Below are positions 8,742 to 17,348 of a stretch of DNA of 64,000 nt, piece by piece (position 1 is the stretch's first letter; each line of letters opens with the position of its first letter). The stretch comes from JAITWN01 sp034002745 (lineage in GTDB: Bacteria; Pseudomonadota; Gammaproteobacteria; SZUA-140), in contig JAVEZY010000010.1 in assembly GCA_034002745.1 (NCBI GenBank), forward strand, positions 1 to 64,000, given 5' to 3'. Under the pieces are notes generated by a model. The model did no database searches, was not told where the DNA came from, and saw only the letters and a list, made by a program, of their open reading frames with translations. The translations under genes and the position numbers were made by a program.

Positions 8742-9896
8742 TCATCCGCCAGATGTCGGCCGCCGCAGGCGCGCATGGATCGATTGCAGCAGGCCGGGCC
8801 CGCGGGATCGCTGCCACTGATAGCCGAGCAGGGCGAGCAGCGCCCGGGGCACGGAGGGTGGCTCTTCGGGGAAGTAGGCGCCATGGCGCGCGAGCTCGGC
8901 GCGCACTTCCGGGGTCAGATACCCCTTGGTGTGCACCTGCACCACCGGCAACCCCCAGGTGGCATTGCCCTCGATGATCACTGGACCGTCCGGGGTAAGC
9001 GCCACATCCCAGCCCACCGCGCGGATGCCCGAGAACGCGGCCGCGGCCCGGCGGCAGACCTCCAGCACCCGCGGCCATTCCGGCAGTTGCCGGCCCTCGA
9101 ATCGCTCGCCGGTGTCGGGATGCACCGATGTCCACGCTCCGCCGTAACGCGGCTTGGCGAGACCCTGGCCCAGCGTGCCGGTGCCGACGTCGATGGCGAC
9201 CGACAGACCGCCCCGATCCCAGTTGTCGGCGACACCACCCGCGCGCCCCAGACGCAAGGCGGCAAGATGCACGCCAATGGTGTCGTCCGCGGCGATGAAG
9301 GTGACGACACGCATGCTGTTGATCGTGTGAGGATTGATCCGGTCCAGAAACTCGTGCTGTCGCAGGCAGTCCTGCACCAGCCATCCATGATAGTTGCCGT
9401 CGTAGTCGCCAAACGCATCATCGGGCAGGGTCTCGAGGAAGGCGGCAAGCGAAAGCTCCGCGCCATCGACAGTCACGCCGATGCCGCCATCGGCGGCGGG
9501 ATGCAGATCGGCGCGCAGGATGTTGCGTCCCTTGCGCCCCCCTCTCGGCTTCAATATGAGGCGCAAGGGCAGATGCGGACCGAGCACCGCGGCCACGTCC
9601 TCCGGCGTACGGAAGGCTGCGCCGTCGATGGTGGCGCCGAAGCCGGGATGGTACAGACCCCAGGTCCGCGCCACGGGAATCGACAGCCCGGACAGGAACA
9701 GCTGGGTCACCCATTTGTCCTCCAGGGTGTGCTGCTGCGCACCTCGATTGACCGCCGGGCGGTAGATCTGATGATTGCGACGGTGCGACAGGTATTGCAT
9801 CGCGGCCTTGATGTCAGGCAGCCGGTCAAAATGGTACAGGCGGTATTCTTCCTCGGTGAAGCCGCTGCCGAGAAGCCGCAATTTATCCAGGTTCAT
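8742..9896 (-). CDS. ATP-grasp protein, sugar-transfer associated
   Basis: 384 residues of the ATP-grasp type often annotated as sugar-transfer associated. LRLILKPRGGRKGRNIL provides the nucleotide-binding Lys/Gly-rich strand. INPHTINSMRVVTF, GVHLAALRLGRAG and VGWDVALTPDGPVIIEGNATWG form the C-terminal half with the metal-binding Glu/Asn. The ATG at 9896 was chosen since it begins MNLDKLRLLG right after a GGAA ribosome site; the open frame continues further upstream without support. Proteins of this family are predicted to form amide or ester bonds between carboxylates and amines on glycans. This is one of three ATP-grasp genes in the window. It ends 8 bp from the convergent QueC-like gene. 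Confidence 0.75.
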   Translation of the reverse strand: MNLDKLRLLGSGFTEEEYRLYHFDRLPDIKAAMQYLSHRRNHQIYRPAVNRGAQQHTLEDKWVTQLFLSGLSIPVARTWGLYHPGFGATIDGAAFRTPEDVAAVLGPHLPLRLILKPRGGRKGRNILRADLHPAADGGIGVTVDGAELSLAAFLETLPDDAFGDYDGNYHGWLVQDCLRQHEFLDRINPHTINSMRVVTFIAADDTIGVHLAALRLGRAGGVADNWDRGGLSVAIDVGTGTLGQGLAKPRYGGAWTSVHPDTGERFEGRQLPEWPRVLEVCRRAAAAFSGIRAVGWDVALTPDGPVIIEGNATWGLPVVQVHTKGYLTPEVRAELARHGAYFPEEPPSVPRALLALLGYQWQRSRGPGLLQSIHARLRRPTSGG

Positions 9897-10093
9897 GAAT
9901 CGTTCCGTGCGTCGAAACAGGTTGCAAGATTCTGGGACCCAAACCCGGCGCAACGGCGTGGGTCCTGCCCGTCCACCCAAACTCATCGGCCTCCCGGGTA
10001 ACAGCACAAGCATGCCAGCGCCACCAACCGGCCGTCCGACTTTCGCACATGCCGGATCTCCGCGCGGTCAGAATCCAGCGCGCAAGCATTCCG

Positions 10094-10480
10094 TCATGCA
10101 TTCCTGGCGCCGCATCCCGCGAACTCAAGCAGCCATGCCCTGCAGAAATGCGCCAGTCGACGCCGATAAATCGCGGACCACCATCCACCCCGCGCCCCTC
10201 CGATCGATCTCAGCAGGGCGTTCAGCATGTAGCGAGTCTGGACCAGGCGAAACGCCGGATCCGAGGGCCGGACCAGGCCGTACGAGCGAATGAAGACATC
10301 CTGCATCGCGGTCAGCACGGAACCGGAGAGCATTGGATCCTGCTTGAGAAACTCCAACCCCAGCCAGAACTTGCAGGCGTCATAGGAGACGGCGCCATAA
10401 TCGAACATGCCGAAGTCGAGGACGCGCACCTTCGCGCCGCTGCAGACGATGTGGCCTCTTCGATGATCGAATTTGCGTCA
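10094..10480 (-). pseudogene. Decayed phosphotransferase (APH/choline-kinase-like), C-terminal part
   Basis: The reading frame ending at 10094 contains HIVCSGAKVRVLDFGMFDYG, resembling the catalytic-loop and DFG region of aminoglycoside/choline-kinase-like phosphotransferases, followed by a helical tail (YDACKFWLGLEFL...). An in-frame TGA at 10478-10480 lies just upstream of KFDHRRG, where an APH catalytic loop (H-x-D) would be expected. A neighbouring frame carries AYQGLAAKWPLLT up to the same place, so a short deletion or frameshift is likely. Upstream lies the assembly gap. After removing the duplicated 227 bases, an ATG at 10887 (MNAPERKK...) is in the same frame but separated by two stops. 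Family assignment is tentative; truncation could partly be an assembly error. Confidence 0.45.
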
Positions 10481-10579
10481 GGAGCGGCCATTTCGCCGCC
10501 AGCCCCTGGTACGCTTCGGCGCGGGATCATCCGGCCGACAGCCAAGCCCAGCACAGCTTCCGCTGATCATGAACCCCTC
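10453..10579. repeat. Left copy of exact 127-bp duplicate flanking the assembly gap
   Basis: The 127 bases immediately left of the run of Ns are identical to the 127 bases immediately right of it (10680-10806). A length of exactly 127 equals the largest k-mer commonly used by de Bruijn assemblers, so this is best read as an unmerged contig overlap and not a biological repeat. Confidence 0.9.
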
Positions 10580-10679
10580 NNNNNNNNNNNNNNNNNNNNN
10601 NNNNNNNNNNNNNNNNNNNNNNNNNNNNNNNNNNNNNNNNNNNNNNNNNNNNNNNNNNNNNNNNNNNNNNNNNNNNNNN
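10580..10679. other. Scaffold gap of 100 Ns
   Basis: One hundred consecutive Ns, a placeholder length used by scaffolders when the true gap is unknown. Flanking identity of 127 bp suggests the real gap is zero or negative. If so, bases 10580-10806 are surplus and the true sequence is 227 bases shorter here. Confidence 0.97.
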
Positions 10680-10806
10680 GGCCTCTTCGATGATCGAATT
10701 TGCGTCAGGAGCGGCCATTTCGCCGCCAGCCCCTGGTACGCTTCGGCGCGGGATCATCCGGCCGACAGCCAAGCCCAGCACAGCTTCCGCTGATCATGAA
10801 CCCCTC
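10680..10806. repeat. Right copy of exact 127-bp duplicate flanking the assembly gap
   Basis: Identical to 10453-10579 at an offset of 227 bases. The region from here to 10940 holds no convincing gene other than a possible N-terminal remnant of the kinase pseudogene (ATG at 10887, minus strand). Confidence 0.9.
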
Positions 10807-10940
10807 TCACTCGCCACTATCGGCTCTCACCGAAGTCGATCGCGCGCCATCATGGACGATGGTCTTCTTTCGCTCCGGCGCATTCATCGCCACGATGAAC
10901 GCAGTTCAAAACCGGTGTCTCCACTGGCGGACGGATCATC

Positions 10941-12788
10941 TTACATGGATCCGCTGGCCCAACGGCCATCATCCGCAGCGGCCATGCCGCTCGCCATGCG
11001 CCGGAACTCCGGCTGCGTAGCCAGCAGTTCCTCGTAGCTCCCGCTCGCAACCAGCCGCCCCCGAGTCATGAGATGGAGGCAGTCACAATTGCGTACGGTG
11101 GCCAACCGGTGCGCGATCATGATGATCGTCTTCTGACCGGAGAGCCGATCGATCGCGTCCATCACCGCGGTCTCGGTGGAGCCATCCAGCGCGCTGGTGG
11201 CCTCGTCCAGGATCAGGAGGTCCGGATTCGAATAGAGCGCACGGGCGATGCCCACGCGCTGGCGCTGACCGCCGCTGAGGCGCACGCCGCGATCCCCGGT
11301 CACGGTATCGTAACCCTGAGGGAGTTCCGTGGTGATGAAATCATGGATCGCCGCGGCGCGCGCCGCCCGGATCACGGCCTCGTCGTCGATTTCCCGGTCG
11401 GGAATGCCGAGAGCGATATTGCGCCGCAGCGTGTCGTCCGCCAGATAGATCGACTGCGGGACGTAGCCGATGTGGCGGCGCCACTCCGGCATCAGCGCAG
11501 GTTCGAGCATGCGCCCGTCCACCTGCAGGGATCCACTATCGGGCTCGAGCAGCCCGAGAATGATATCCACGAGCGTACTCTTGCCGGCTCCCGATTCCCC
11601 CACCAGCGCCACCGTGGTCCGCGCCGGGATGACCAGGCTCACATCGTCAAGCACCGTCCTGGAACCGCCGGGATAGCGGTAGCCGAGATGCGATATCTCC
11701 AACTGCTTCGTCAGGCGCATCGGCGCGACCTCCGCCCCGTCCCCGGCGGTGGACGCCCGCACCGGCGCCGAGGACGACAGGCCGCGCATCTCCTCCCGCA
11801 TCCGCTCCACGACGGGAGCCGCGAAGCGCAGCGTGGCAGCGCTATCGAACAGCTTTTGCAGGGCCGGCATCATGCGATATCCCGCCATCGCATAGAGCGC
11901 GATGATGGGCAGCGCGCCCTCGGCGCCCTGCTTGGTCAGGGTCAGATACAGCGCGATCACCAGCACCACGCCGAAGGCCATGGTCTCGAGCGCGTACCGG
12001 GGCAACTGGGCGATGGCCTGGTGCTTGACCTGATTGGACGCGAAGCCGTAGGAGGCATCGGCATAACGGGAAAGGTAGTAGTCCTCGCGGCCACTCACCT
12101 TCAGATCCTTGATGGCGTTGAAAGTCTCGTGCGTGATCTTGAAGCGGCGCGCATTCGCCTCCATGCGTCGCCGCCCGACGAGCCGCAACTGGCTGCGAAA
12201 TATGGCATAGACCAGGCCATAGGCGCCGCCGAGCACCACGCCGACCGACAGGGCAAGGACCGGATCGACCAGCAACAGCATGGTGAGCAGCGCGACCACG
12301 ACCGCGCCGGCGGCGGCGAGCTGCAGGGTCGGCATCAGATAGCCGCTCACGAGATGATTGATCTCGGTGATGATGTTCTTGGTCAGATCCGAAGGGTTGC
12401 GCTGCAGGAAGAACACGTATCCCTGACCCAGATAGTTCGCCAGCAGTTTCTGCGAGAGGCTTTGCGCACGCATGTGGCTGAAGCGCAGGATGAGCCAGGT
12501 AGTGAAAGCCGCCAGCGCATTGCTGAGCACCAGCAGCAGAAGCGCCGCGCCGGCAAGCATGCCGAGGAAATACTCGGGCGCGGGTGAACCCATATACCGG
12601 TGCAGGCCGGACAGCACCGAGTTCGTCTCCACCAGTTCGGGCTGCGCCAGCACCGCAATGAAAGGCATCACCGAAGCCACGCCGGCCACCTGGAGCATGG
12701 CATTGGGCAGCATGAACATGAGGATCACCACCATCTGCCAGCGCTCGCGGCGGCTCAGCAGACGCAGTACGGCAACGAGATGTTTCAT
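10941..12788 (-). CDS. ABC transporter, fused membrane and ATPase domains (lipid-linked glycan flippase type)
   Basis: 615 residues: an N-terminal six-helix exporter domain (about 1-330) and a C-terminal nucleotide-binding domain. Visible are Walker A GESGAGKST (about 396), the signature LSGGQRQRV (about 504), Walker B LLILDEATSAL (about 527) and the H-loop IAHR (about 557). The architecture matches MsbA/PglK-type flippases that move lipid-linked oligosaccharides. The ATG at 12788 (MKHLVAVL) follows the GT2 stop by 23 bp; an upstream in-frame extension to 13115 would lie inside the GT2 gene. It is cotranscribed with the GT2. The substrate is inferred from context, and an alternative is export of a decorated lipid or peptide. 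Confidence 0.85.
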   Translation of the reverse strand: MKHLVAVLRLLSRRERWQMVVILMFMLPNAMLQVAGVASVMPFIAVLAQPELVETNSVLSGLHRYMGSPAPEYFLGMLAGAALLLLVLSNALAAFTTWLILRFSHMRAQSLSQKLLANYLGQGYVFFLQRNPSDLTKNIITEINHLVSGYLMPTLQLAAAGAVVVALLTMLLLVDPVLALSVGVVLGGAYGLVYAIFRSQLRLVGRRRMEANARRFKITHETFNAIKDLKVSGREDYYLSRYADASYGFASNQVKHQAIAQLPRYALETMAFGVVLVIALYLTLTKQGAEGALPIIALYAMAGYRMMPALQKLFDSAATLRFAAPVVERMREEMRGLSSSAPVRASTAGDGAEVAPMRLTKQLEISHLGYRYPGGSRTVLDDVSLVIPARTTVALVGESGAGKSTLVDIILGLLEPDSGSLQVDGRMLEPALMPEWRRHIGYVPQSIYLADDTLRRNIALGIPDREIDDEAVIRAARAAAIHDFITTELPQGYDTVTGDRGVRLSGGQRQRVGIARALYSNPDLLILDEATSALDGSTETAVMDAIDRLSGQKTIIMIAHRLATVRNCDCLHLMTRGRLVASGSYEELLATQPEFRRMASGMAAADDGRWASGSM

Positions 12789-12811
12789 GAATTTTTCTCT
12801 CTTGTCGGCGC

Positions 12812-13837
12812 TCAGCGCGCGTCCGCCGATCGCGGCGCCGGTTCGGACGGCCGCACTGCCGCCCTCGCCAGGCTCTTGAAGAGGTAGCGCCAGGAATTGG
12901 GATGCCAGGGCCTGTGGGCGATGGCTTCGCCGAAGGCACGCACCGCCAGGCGCGGCGAACCTTCCCAGTAATGGTGATAACCGAAGCTGAAGCAGGTCTC
13001 CGCCAGTCGCCGGCGCAATGCTGACGACGGCGTGCGTGCGCCATCCGGTCCTTCCAGGCCCCAGCGCTGCAGCGCCTTCTGCACCACCAGCTTCTCGTAG
13101 TTCACGTGCGGCCACTTCTTCACGCAGCCGTCGCCATGCACGCGGTACCGGGCGAGCACCCGGTCCAGCTGATGAATTTCGGTGAGGCGCGAGGCGCGGA
13201 TCCAGAAGTCATAATCCTGGCCCCGCTTGAGCTCGGGATCGAAGCTACCGATACGGTCGATCAGTTCCCGCCGCGCCATCACGGTGATGGTATGGAGCAG
13301 GGAGGAGAACAGCAGACGGTTGTAGAGCCATCCCGAACGCTCGGGCACGAGACCGGGCGCCGGCGCATCCTCATTGCGCCCGCTGTCTTCACTCGGCAGC
13401 TGCGCGGCCGGGGGGAACGCGCCATTGGCTTCGGGTTTCCACACCGCCCAGCGGGTGTAGACCATGCCGATGTCCGGGTGCCGCCGCAAGTGATCGACCT
13501 GCAGGCGCAGCTTGCCGGGAAGCCAGATATCGTCGGAATCGAGAAAGGCGATGTATTCGCCCTGCGCCGCCGCGAGTCCGGCATTGCGCGCCACCGCCGA
13601 ACCCTGGTTGCGCTGGGTGATCAGCCTGATCCGGTCACCATACGACGCCAGCAGCTCCAGCGTGCCATCGGTGGAACCGTCATCGATGACGATCAGCTCC
13701 TTGTTCGGATAGTCCTGATCGAGCACGCTGTCGATTGCCTCGCGGATATAGCGGGCGGTGTTGTATGCGGGCATGATCACCGACACCAGCGGCAGCGCCA
13801 GTCCCTGTTCTCCGTCGCTGTCATCCATTTTCGTCAT
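12812..13837 (-). CDS. Family 2 glycosyltransferase
   Basis: 341 residues with a classical GT-A nucleotide-sugar domain: VSVIMPAYNTARY (about 18-30), DDGSTDGT (52-59), QGSAVARNAGLAAAQGEYI and the metal site DSDD (100-103). A C-terminal helical region (about 240-341) follows. No membrane helices are seen, so it is a cytoplasmic enzyme extending a lipid-linked glycan. The ATG at 13837 is preceded by AGGA; a second in-frame ATG lies at 13828. Directly upstream of the ABC transporter gene in the same direction. Divergent from the TPR gene at 14055. Confidence 0.85.
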   Translation of the reverse strand: MTKMDDSDGEQGLALPLVSVIMPAYNTARYIREAIDSVLDQDYPNKELIVIDDGSTDGTLELLASYGDRIRLITQRNQGSAVARNAGLAAAQGEYIAFLDSDDIWLPGKLRLQVDHLRRHPDIGMVYTRWAVWKPEANGAFPPAAQLPSEDSGRNEDAPAPGLVPERSGWLYNRLLFSSLLHTITVMARRELIDRIGSFDPELKRGQDYDFWIRASRLTEIHQLDRVLARYRVHGDGCVKKWPHVNYEKLVVQKALQRWGLEGPDGARTPSSALRRRLAETCFSFGYHHYWEGSPRLAVRAFGEAIAHRPWHPNSWRYLFKSLARAAVRPSEPAPRSADAR

Positions 13838-13939
13838 CGTTCCTGTCGATCCAGTGTGTGACCGCTGCCGGCATCGGCATCCCGCCGCCTGCAAATCCAA
13901 TTATGTAATTGATAACAAAGCCGTTAAATACAAATCAGA

Positions 13940-13969
13940 TGGACAGGGATACGGGCGGACACGTATACT
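13940..13969 (+). promoter_or_regulatory. Sigma-70 type promoter for the TPR-GT2-amidotransferase genes
   Basis: TGGACA at 13940-13945 and TATACT at 13964-13969, separated by 18 bases; each hexamer differs from consensus at one position. A transcript would begin near 13976, about 80 bases before the TPR start. The same divergent region (13838-14054) is AT-rich around 13896-13935 and could also hold the opposite promoter for the GT2-ABC genes, but no clean match was found. Confidence 0.5.
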
Positions 13970-14054
13970 CGCGCTCATGCACCGTGGCCGTCCGCTCCGT
14001 CGGTCGTCTCAACCCCGAAACGTTATCGGCATGATGCCCGCGTACGTTTGCCCC

Positions 14055-14693
14055 ATGACCATGATGAAGTCACGCCTGTACATCATAGCGCTGCTCGGAC
14101 TCCTGCTCGTCGCAGGGATGCCGGGCCCGGCCACGGCGGCGACCTGTGGTCTGATCGTGAAGTCATCATTCGGACCACACGACTATCGCGATTATAACAA
14201 GCGCGGTGCGCTGGAGGTCGTCGAACGGCGACATTTCACGCCCGCCATCGAAGAACTCGCCGGCAACAGTCGCTATATCGCCGCGGATCTCTCCTATACG
14301 CTCAACAAGTTTCCCAACCACTACCGCGCCCTCGATGCCATCTCCCGCCTGGGCGCCAAGGTCGGCGCGGAGCAGCCGCAAGGCAGCGACCACAGCATCG
14401 ATTGCTGGTTCCAGCGCGCGGTGGTGTTCCAGCCCAAGGACGGCATCGTACGCCTGACCTATGGCATCCACCTCGAACGCATGGGCAAGTTCCCCGAAGC
14501 GTTGAAGCACGTGGAAGCAGGACTGCGCCTGGAGCCGGGCAACGCCAAGATGCTCTACTACGTGGCACGACTCAAGCTGCGTCTGGGCAATCCAGATGAG
14601 GCCCGCCGCTACGCGCTCGAAGCACAGGCAGCGGGCTTCGCCATCGCCGATCTGCGCGAGGAACTGACCGCGCTCGGCCACTGGGAAGATTGA
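14055..14693 (+). CDS. Secreted TPR-repeat protein
   Basis: 212 residues starting MTMMKSRLYIIALLGLL with a signal peptide ending near PGPATA, so periplasmic. The mature part has ICW-type and TPR-like helices: VRLTYGIHLERMGKFPEALK and MLYYVARLKLRLGNPDEARR are clear tetratricopeptide pairs near the C-terminus. TPR proteins in such loci are thought to scaffold the export or polymerase complex. Several ATGs (14031, 14034, 14055, 14061, 14064) are possible; 14055 gives a standard signal peptide, although no strong ribosome site precedes any of them. It heads a three-gene run with GT2 and the asparagine-synthase-like gene. Confidence 0.7.
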   Translation: MTMMKSRLYIIALLGLLLVAGMPGPATAATCGLIVKSSFGPHDYRDYNKRGALEVVERRHFTPAIEELAGNSRYIAADLSYTLNKFPNHYRALDAISRLGAKVGAEQPQGSDHSIDCWFQRAVVFQPKDGIVRLTYGIHLERMGKFPEALKHVEAGLRLEPGNAKMLYYVARLKLRLGNPDEARRYALEAQAAGFAIADLREELTALGHWED

Positions 14694-14703
14694 GCCGCGC
14701 CAC

Positions 14704-15795
14704 ATGCCGCACGCGAGCGATCCCCCCCTGCACACCGAACCGCCAGTCCCGCGCATCGACGCCCCGGAAGCAAGCCAGCCCGGCACCGCCGCCGCTAACG
14801 GAAGCGATGCGCCGGACATCGCCATCGTCATCCCCTTCTTCCAGCGCAAAGCCGGGCTGCTGACACAGTGCGTGCAATCCATCCTGGACCAGGCCGACGC
14901 ACCCGCCTACCGCATCATCGTGGTCGACGACGGCTCTCCCATCGCCGCGGACACGGAACTCGCGGAGCTGATCCCCATCGCCGGTGACCGGTTGCAGATC
15001 ATCCGCCAGCCGAACGCGGGGCCGGGCGCGGCCCGCAACCGCGGTCTCGACAGCGTGCCGCCCGGGACGCGATACGTCACCTTCCTCGATTCCGACGACG
15101 CCTGGTGCGGGCCGTTCCTGTCCGATGCGGTTCATGCCCTGGATCAGGGATACGATTTCTTTTTCGGCAACAGCACCCGCGTCGGCAAGCCGGACACTCG
15201 CTTCGAATGGGACCGCCAACCCGAACGGAACATCCGCGCCGAGGAGCACCAGCTGATCGATGCGGAGCGCGGCATTCACGAGTACGGCGGAGACTTCTTC
15301 GATCTGCTGGTGCGACGCAGCAGCATCGTCGGCCCCACCACGCTCGCCTATCGCTTCGAGCGCTTTCCCGAGGTGCGCTTCGACCCGCGGCTCTACAATG
15401 GCCAGGACCGCCTGTTCAAGCTCAGTCTGGGACAGCACCTGCAACGGGTGGCATTCTCGGCGCGTCCCTATGCGCATGAAGGCGAAGGCATCAACATCTT
15501 CGACAAGTCACAGTGGGGAAGCCCCGACTCGCTGCGCTTCCTCTCCAGCTATATTCGCCTCGCCAAGTACATTCTCGCCGACATCCGCCTGAACGATGAG
15601 CAGCGTCGTTTCGTGGCCGCACAACTCCTCGATTCGCGCCGCTCCTTCGTTGCCAGCATCGTGCACCTGCTCGGCAAGCGCGCGCCGATCGACTGGTCGC
15701 GCGTCTTCGCAACCTTCCGCGAGGATCCGGCAACGGCCGCAACGGTGGTGCCGGAACTCCTGTGCATCGTGTCCGGTCGCCTGCGGCGTCAATGA
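14704..15795 (+). CDS. Family 2 glycosyltransferase
   Basis: 363 residues with the GT-A core starting at about residue 38: IAIVIPFFQRKAGL, VVDDGSPI, PNAGPGAARNRGLD and the metal-binding DSDD. The first 37 residues are a low-complexity Pro/Ala/Glu extension. The C-terminal half (about 200-363) is helical without membrane segments. It would transfer a sugar in the cytoplasm during repeat-unit assembly; donor and acceptor are unknown. The gene starts 10 bp after the TPR gene and overlaps the asparagine-synthase-like gene by ATGA. Confidence 0.83.
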   Translation: MPHASDPPLHTEPPVPRIDAPEASQPGTAAANGSDAPDIAIVIPFFQRKAGLLTQCVQSILDQADAPAYRIIVVDDGSPIAADTELAELIPIAGDRLQIIRQPNAGPGAARNRGLDSVPPGTRYVTFLDSDDAWCGPFLSDAVHALDQGYDFFFGNSTRVGKPDTRFEWDRQPERNIRAEEHQLIDAERGIHEYGGDFFDLLVRRSSIVGPTTLAYRFERFPEVRFDPRLYNGQDRLFKLSLGQHLQRVAFSARPYAHEGEGINIFDKSQWGSPDSLRFLSSYIRLAKYILADIRLNDEQRRFVAAQLLDSRRSFVASIVHLLGKRAPIDWSRVFATFREDPATAATVVPELLCIVSGRLRRQ

Positions 15796-17348
15796 GCATG
15801 ATCGTGCAGCCCGAACTCGGGGTGCTCTCCACCGGCGACAGACCGTGGTTCAGCGCATCGCTGAAACGGGGTGAGATCGTCACTGCGGGCCAGGCCCGCT
15901 GCCTGCTCGGACACCGGCTGGACAGCGGCAAATATGGCAATGATGGTCTGTGGACGGAATGGCAGTGGGACGGAACCCGCCTCACCGCGCGCAACGACCG
16001 TTACGGCATGCGCCCGCTCTACTACGCCTGCACCGCCGATGGAATCCACGTTTCATCTTCGATATCGCGCGTGGCCAACGCCGTCCCGAGCACGCTGGAC
16101 CATGGCGCGCTTGCCGTTTTCTTCCGCCTGGGATTCTTCCTCGGGGAAGACACGCCCTTCGCGGAGGTTCGCGTCCTGCCGCCGGGCAGCACCCTGACAT
16201 GGGAGCGCGGCCGACTGACGGTCGAACGGGGATCCATCGCCATACCGTCCGCGCCGCATCCAGTGCGCAGCTTCGATGAGGCGGTGGATCGCTATGGCGA
16301 GCTGTTCAGCCAGTCGATCGCCCGGCGGCCGCCGCCGGATGAAGATCTCACGGTGCCGATCAGCGGCGGCCGCGATTCACGGCATATTCTGCTGGAGCTG
16401 GTATCCCAGGGACATCGGCCGAGCCTGACGGTCACCGTCCGTTCGCGCCCGCCCTCACCGAACGAAGATGTGCGCATCGCCCATCTGTTGCGAGACGAGT
16501 TGTCGCTGGCGCATGCGGAGATCGACATGCCGCACTCCTTCGCCGCCGCCAACCTCAAGGACCTGGAGCTGACCGATTTCTGCAGTAGCGGCCATATCTG
16601 GCTGCTGCCCGTGTCCGCCTACCTGAAAGGCAGAACCGGCACCGTATACGACGGCTTGGCCGGCAGCGTGCTTTCAGGCGGCTTTCAGGTGAACGAGGAC
16701 AAGCTCGCGCTCTACCGCTCGGGGAAACTCGAGCAGCTCGCGCGCATGCTGCTGGCGGAAAGCGGCGGCATGAACGATTTCCTGCGCACTTCATTGCAGC
16801 CGGAATTCGCCCGCGAGATCGACGGGAACACAGCCATCGAGCGGCTGGTGACGGAACTGGAGAAGCATAGCGATGCCAGCAACCCGCTGGTTTCCTACAT
16901 CTTCTGGAACCGCACGCGACGCGGCATCAGCCTGATTCCCTGCGCCATCCTCGATCACATCGAACGGGTCTACTGCCCGTATCTCGATCATGATCTGTTC
17001 GACTTTCTGATCAATCTCGACGTTTCGTGGACTCTGGGCAATGCGCTCCATGACGAAACCATACGCCGTCGCTACCCGCGCTACGCGCACATCCCGTACG
17101 AGAACAAGGACGCGCCCAAGGTTCAGGGCCGCACGATGAGCGCCTATTATCGGCGCGCCGCCGGCGGCTTGCTGGCATACCTGGCTGCACACCCGCGCCA
17201 TTTCCGTTCGCGGCTGCTGCGCAGCGAGCGGGTGGCACTGATGGCCGGTCGCGATCTGACGCGGCGGGCTTGCGCTGGCACCTGGTATCTGCGCCCCGCG
17301 CTCTACCTGCTGGAGCTGGAACGACTGCGCGACGGCCGGGGATCCTGA
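15792..17348 (+). CDS. Asparagine-synthase-like protein lacking the glutaminase cysteine
   Basis: 518 residues. The N-terminal half resembles a class-II glutamine amidotransferase fold (NDRYGMRPLYYA about 68-79, then LPPGSTLTW) but has no N-terminal MCG. The C-terminal synthetase half has an intact PP-loop SGGRDS at 191-196 and the later YCPYLDHDLFDF element of asparagine synthases. It may therefore form amide bonds through adenylation without using glutamine, as beta-lactam synthetase does. The ATG at 15792 overlaps the upstream stop as ATGA; a longer open frame has no support. Its last 46 bases overlap the convergent toroid gene. The substrate is unknown, perhaps a uronic acid or amino sugar of the polymer. 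Confidence 0.75.
   Translation: MSMIVQPELGVLSTGDRPWFSASLKRGEIVTAGQARCLLGHRLDSGKYGNDGLWTEWQWDGTRLTARNDRYGMRPLYYACTADGIHVSSSISRVANAVPSTLDHGALAVFFRLGFFLGEDTPFAEVRVLPPGSTLTWERGRLTVERGSIAIPSAPHPVRSFDEAVDRYGELFSQSIARRPPPDEDLTVPISGGRDSRHILLELVSQGHRPSLTVTVRSRPPSPNEDVRIAHLLRDELSLAHAEIDMPHSFAAANLKDLELTDFCSSGHIWLLPVSAYLKGRTGTVYDGLAGSVLSGGFQVNEDKLALYRSGKLEQLARMLLAESGGMNDFLRTSLQPEFAREIDGNTAIERLVTELEKHSDASNPLVSYIFWNRTRRGISLIPCAILDHIERVYCPYLDHDLFDFLINLDVSWTLGNALHDETIRRRYPRYAHIPYENKDAPKVQGRTMSAYYRRAAGGLLAYLAAHPRHFRSRLLRSERVALMAGRDLTRRACAGTWYLRPALYLLELERLRDGRGS

Noticed and set aside
10453..10806. Direct repeat of 127 bp that could be read as target-site duplication or attachment sites
   Set aside because: It abuts a 100-N scaffold gap exactly on both sides and equals a common assembler k-mer, so a technical origin is far more likely.
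13758..14054. N-terminal extension of the TPR protein to 13758
   Set aside because: The extension is antisense to the GT2 gene and would hide the obvious signal peptide that begins near 14055.
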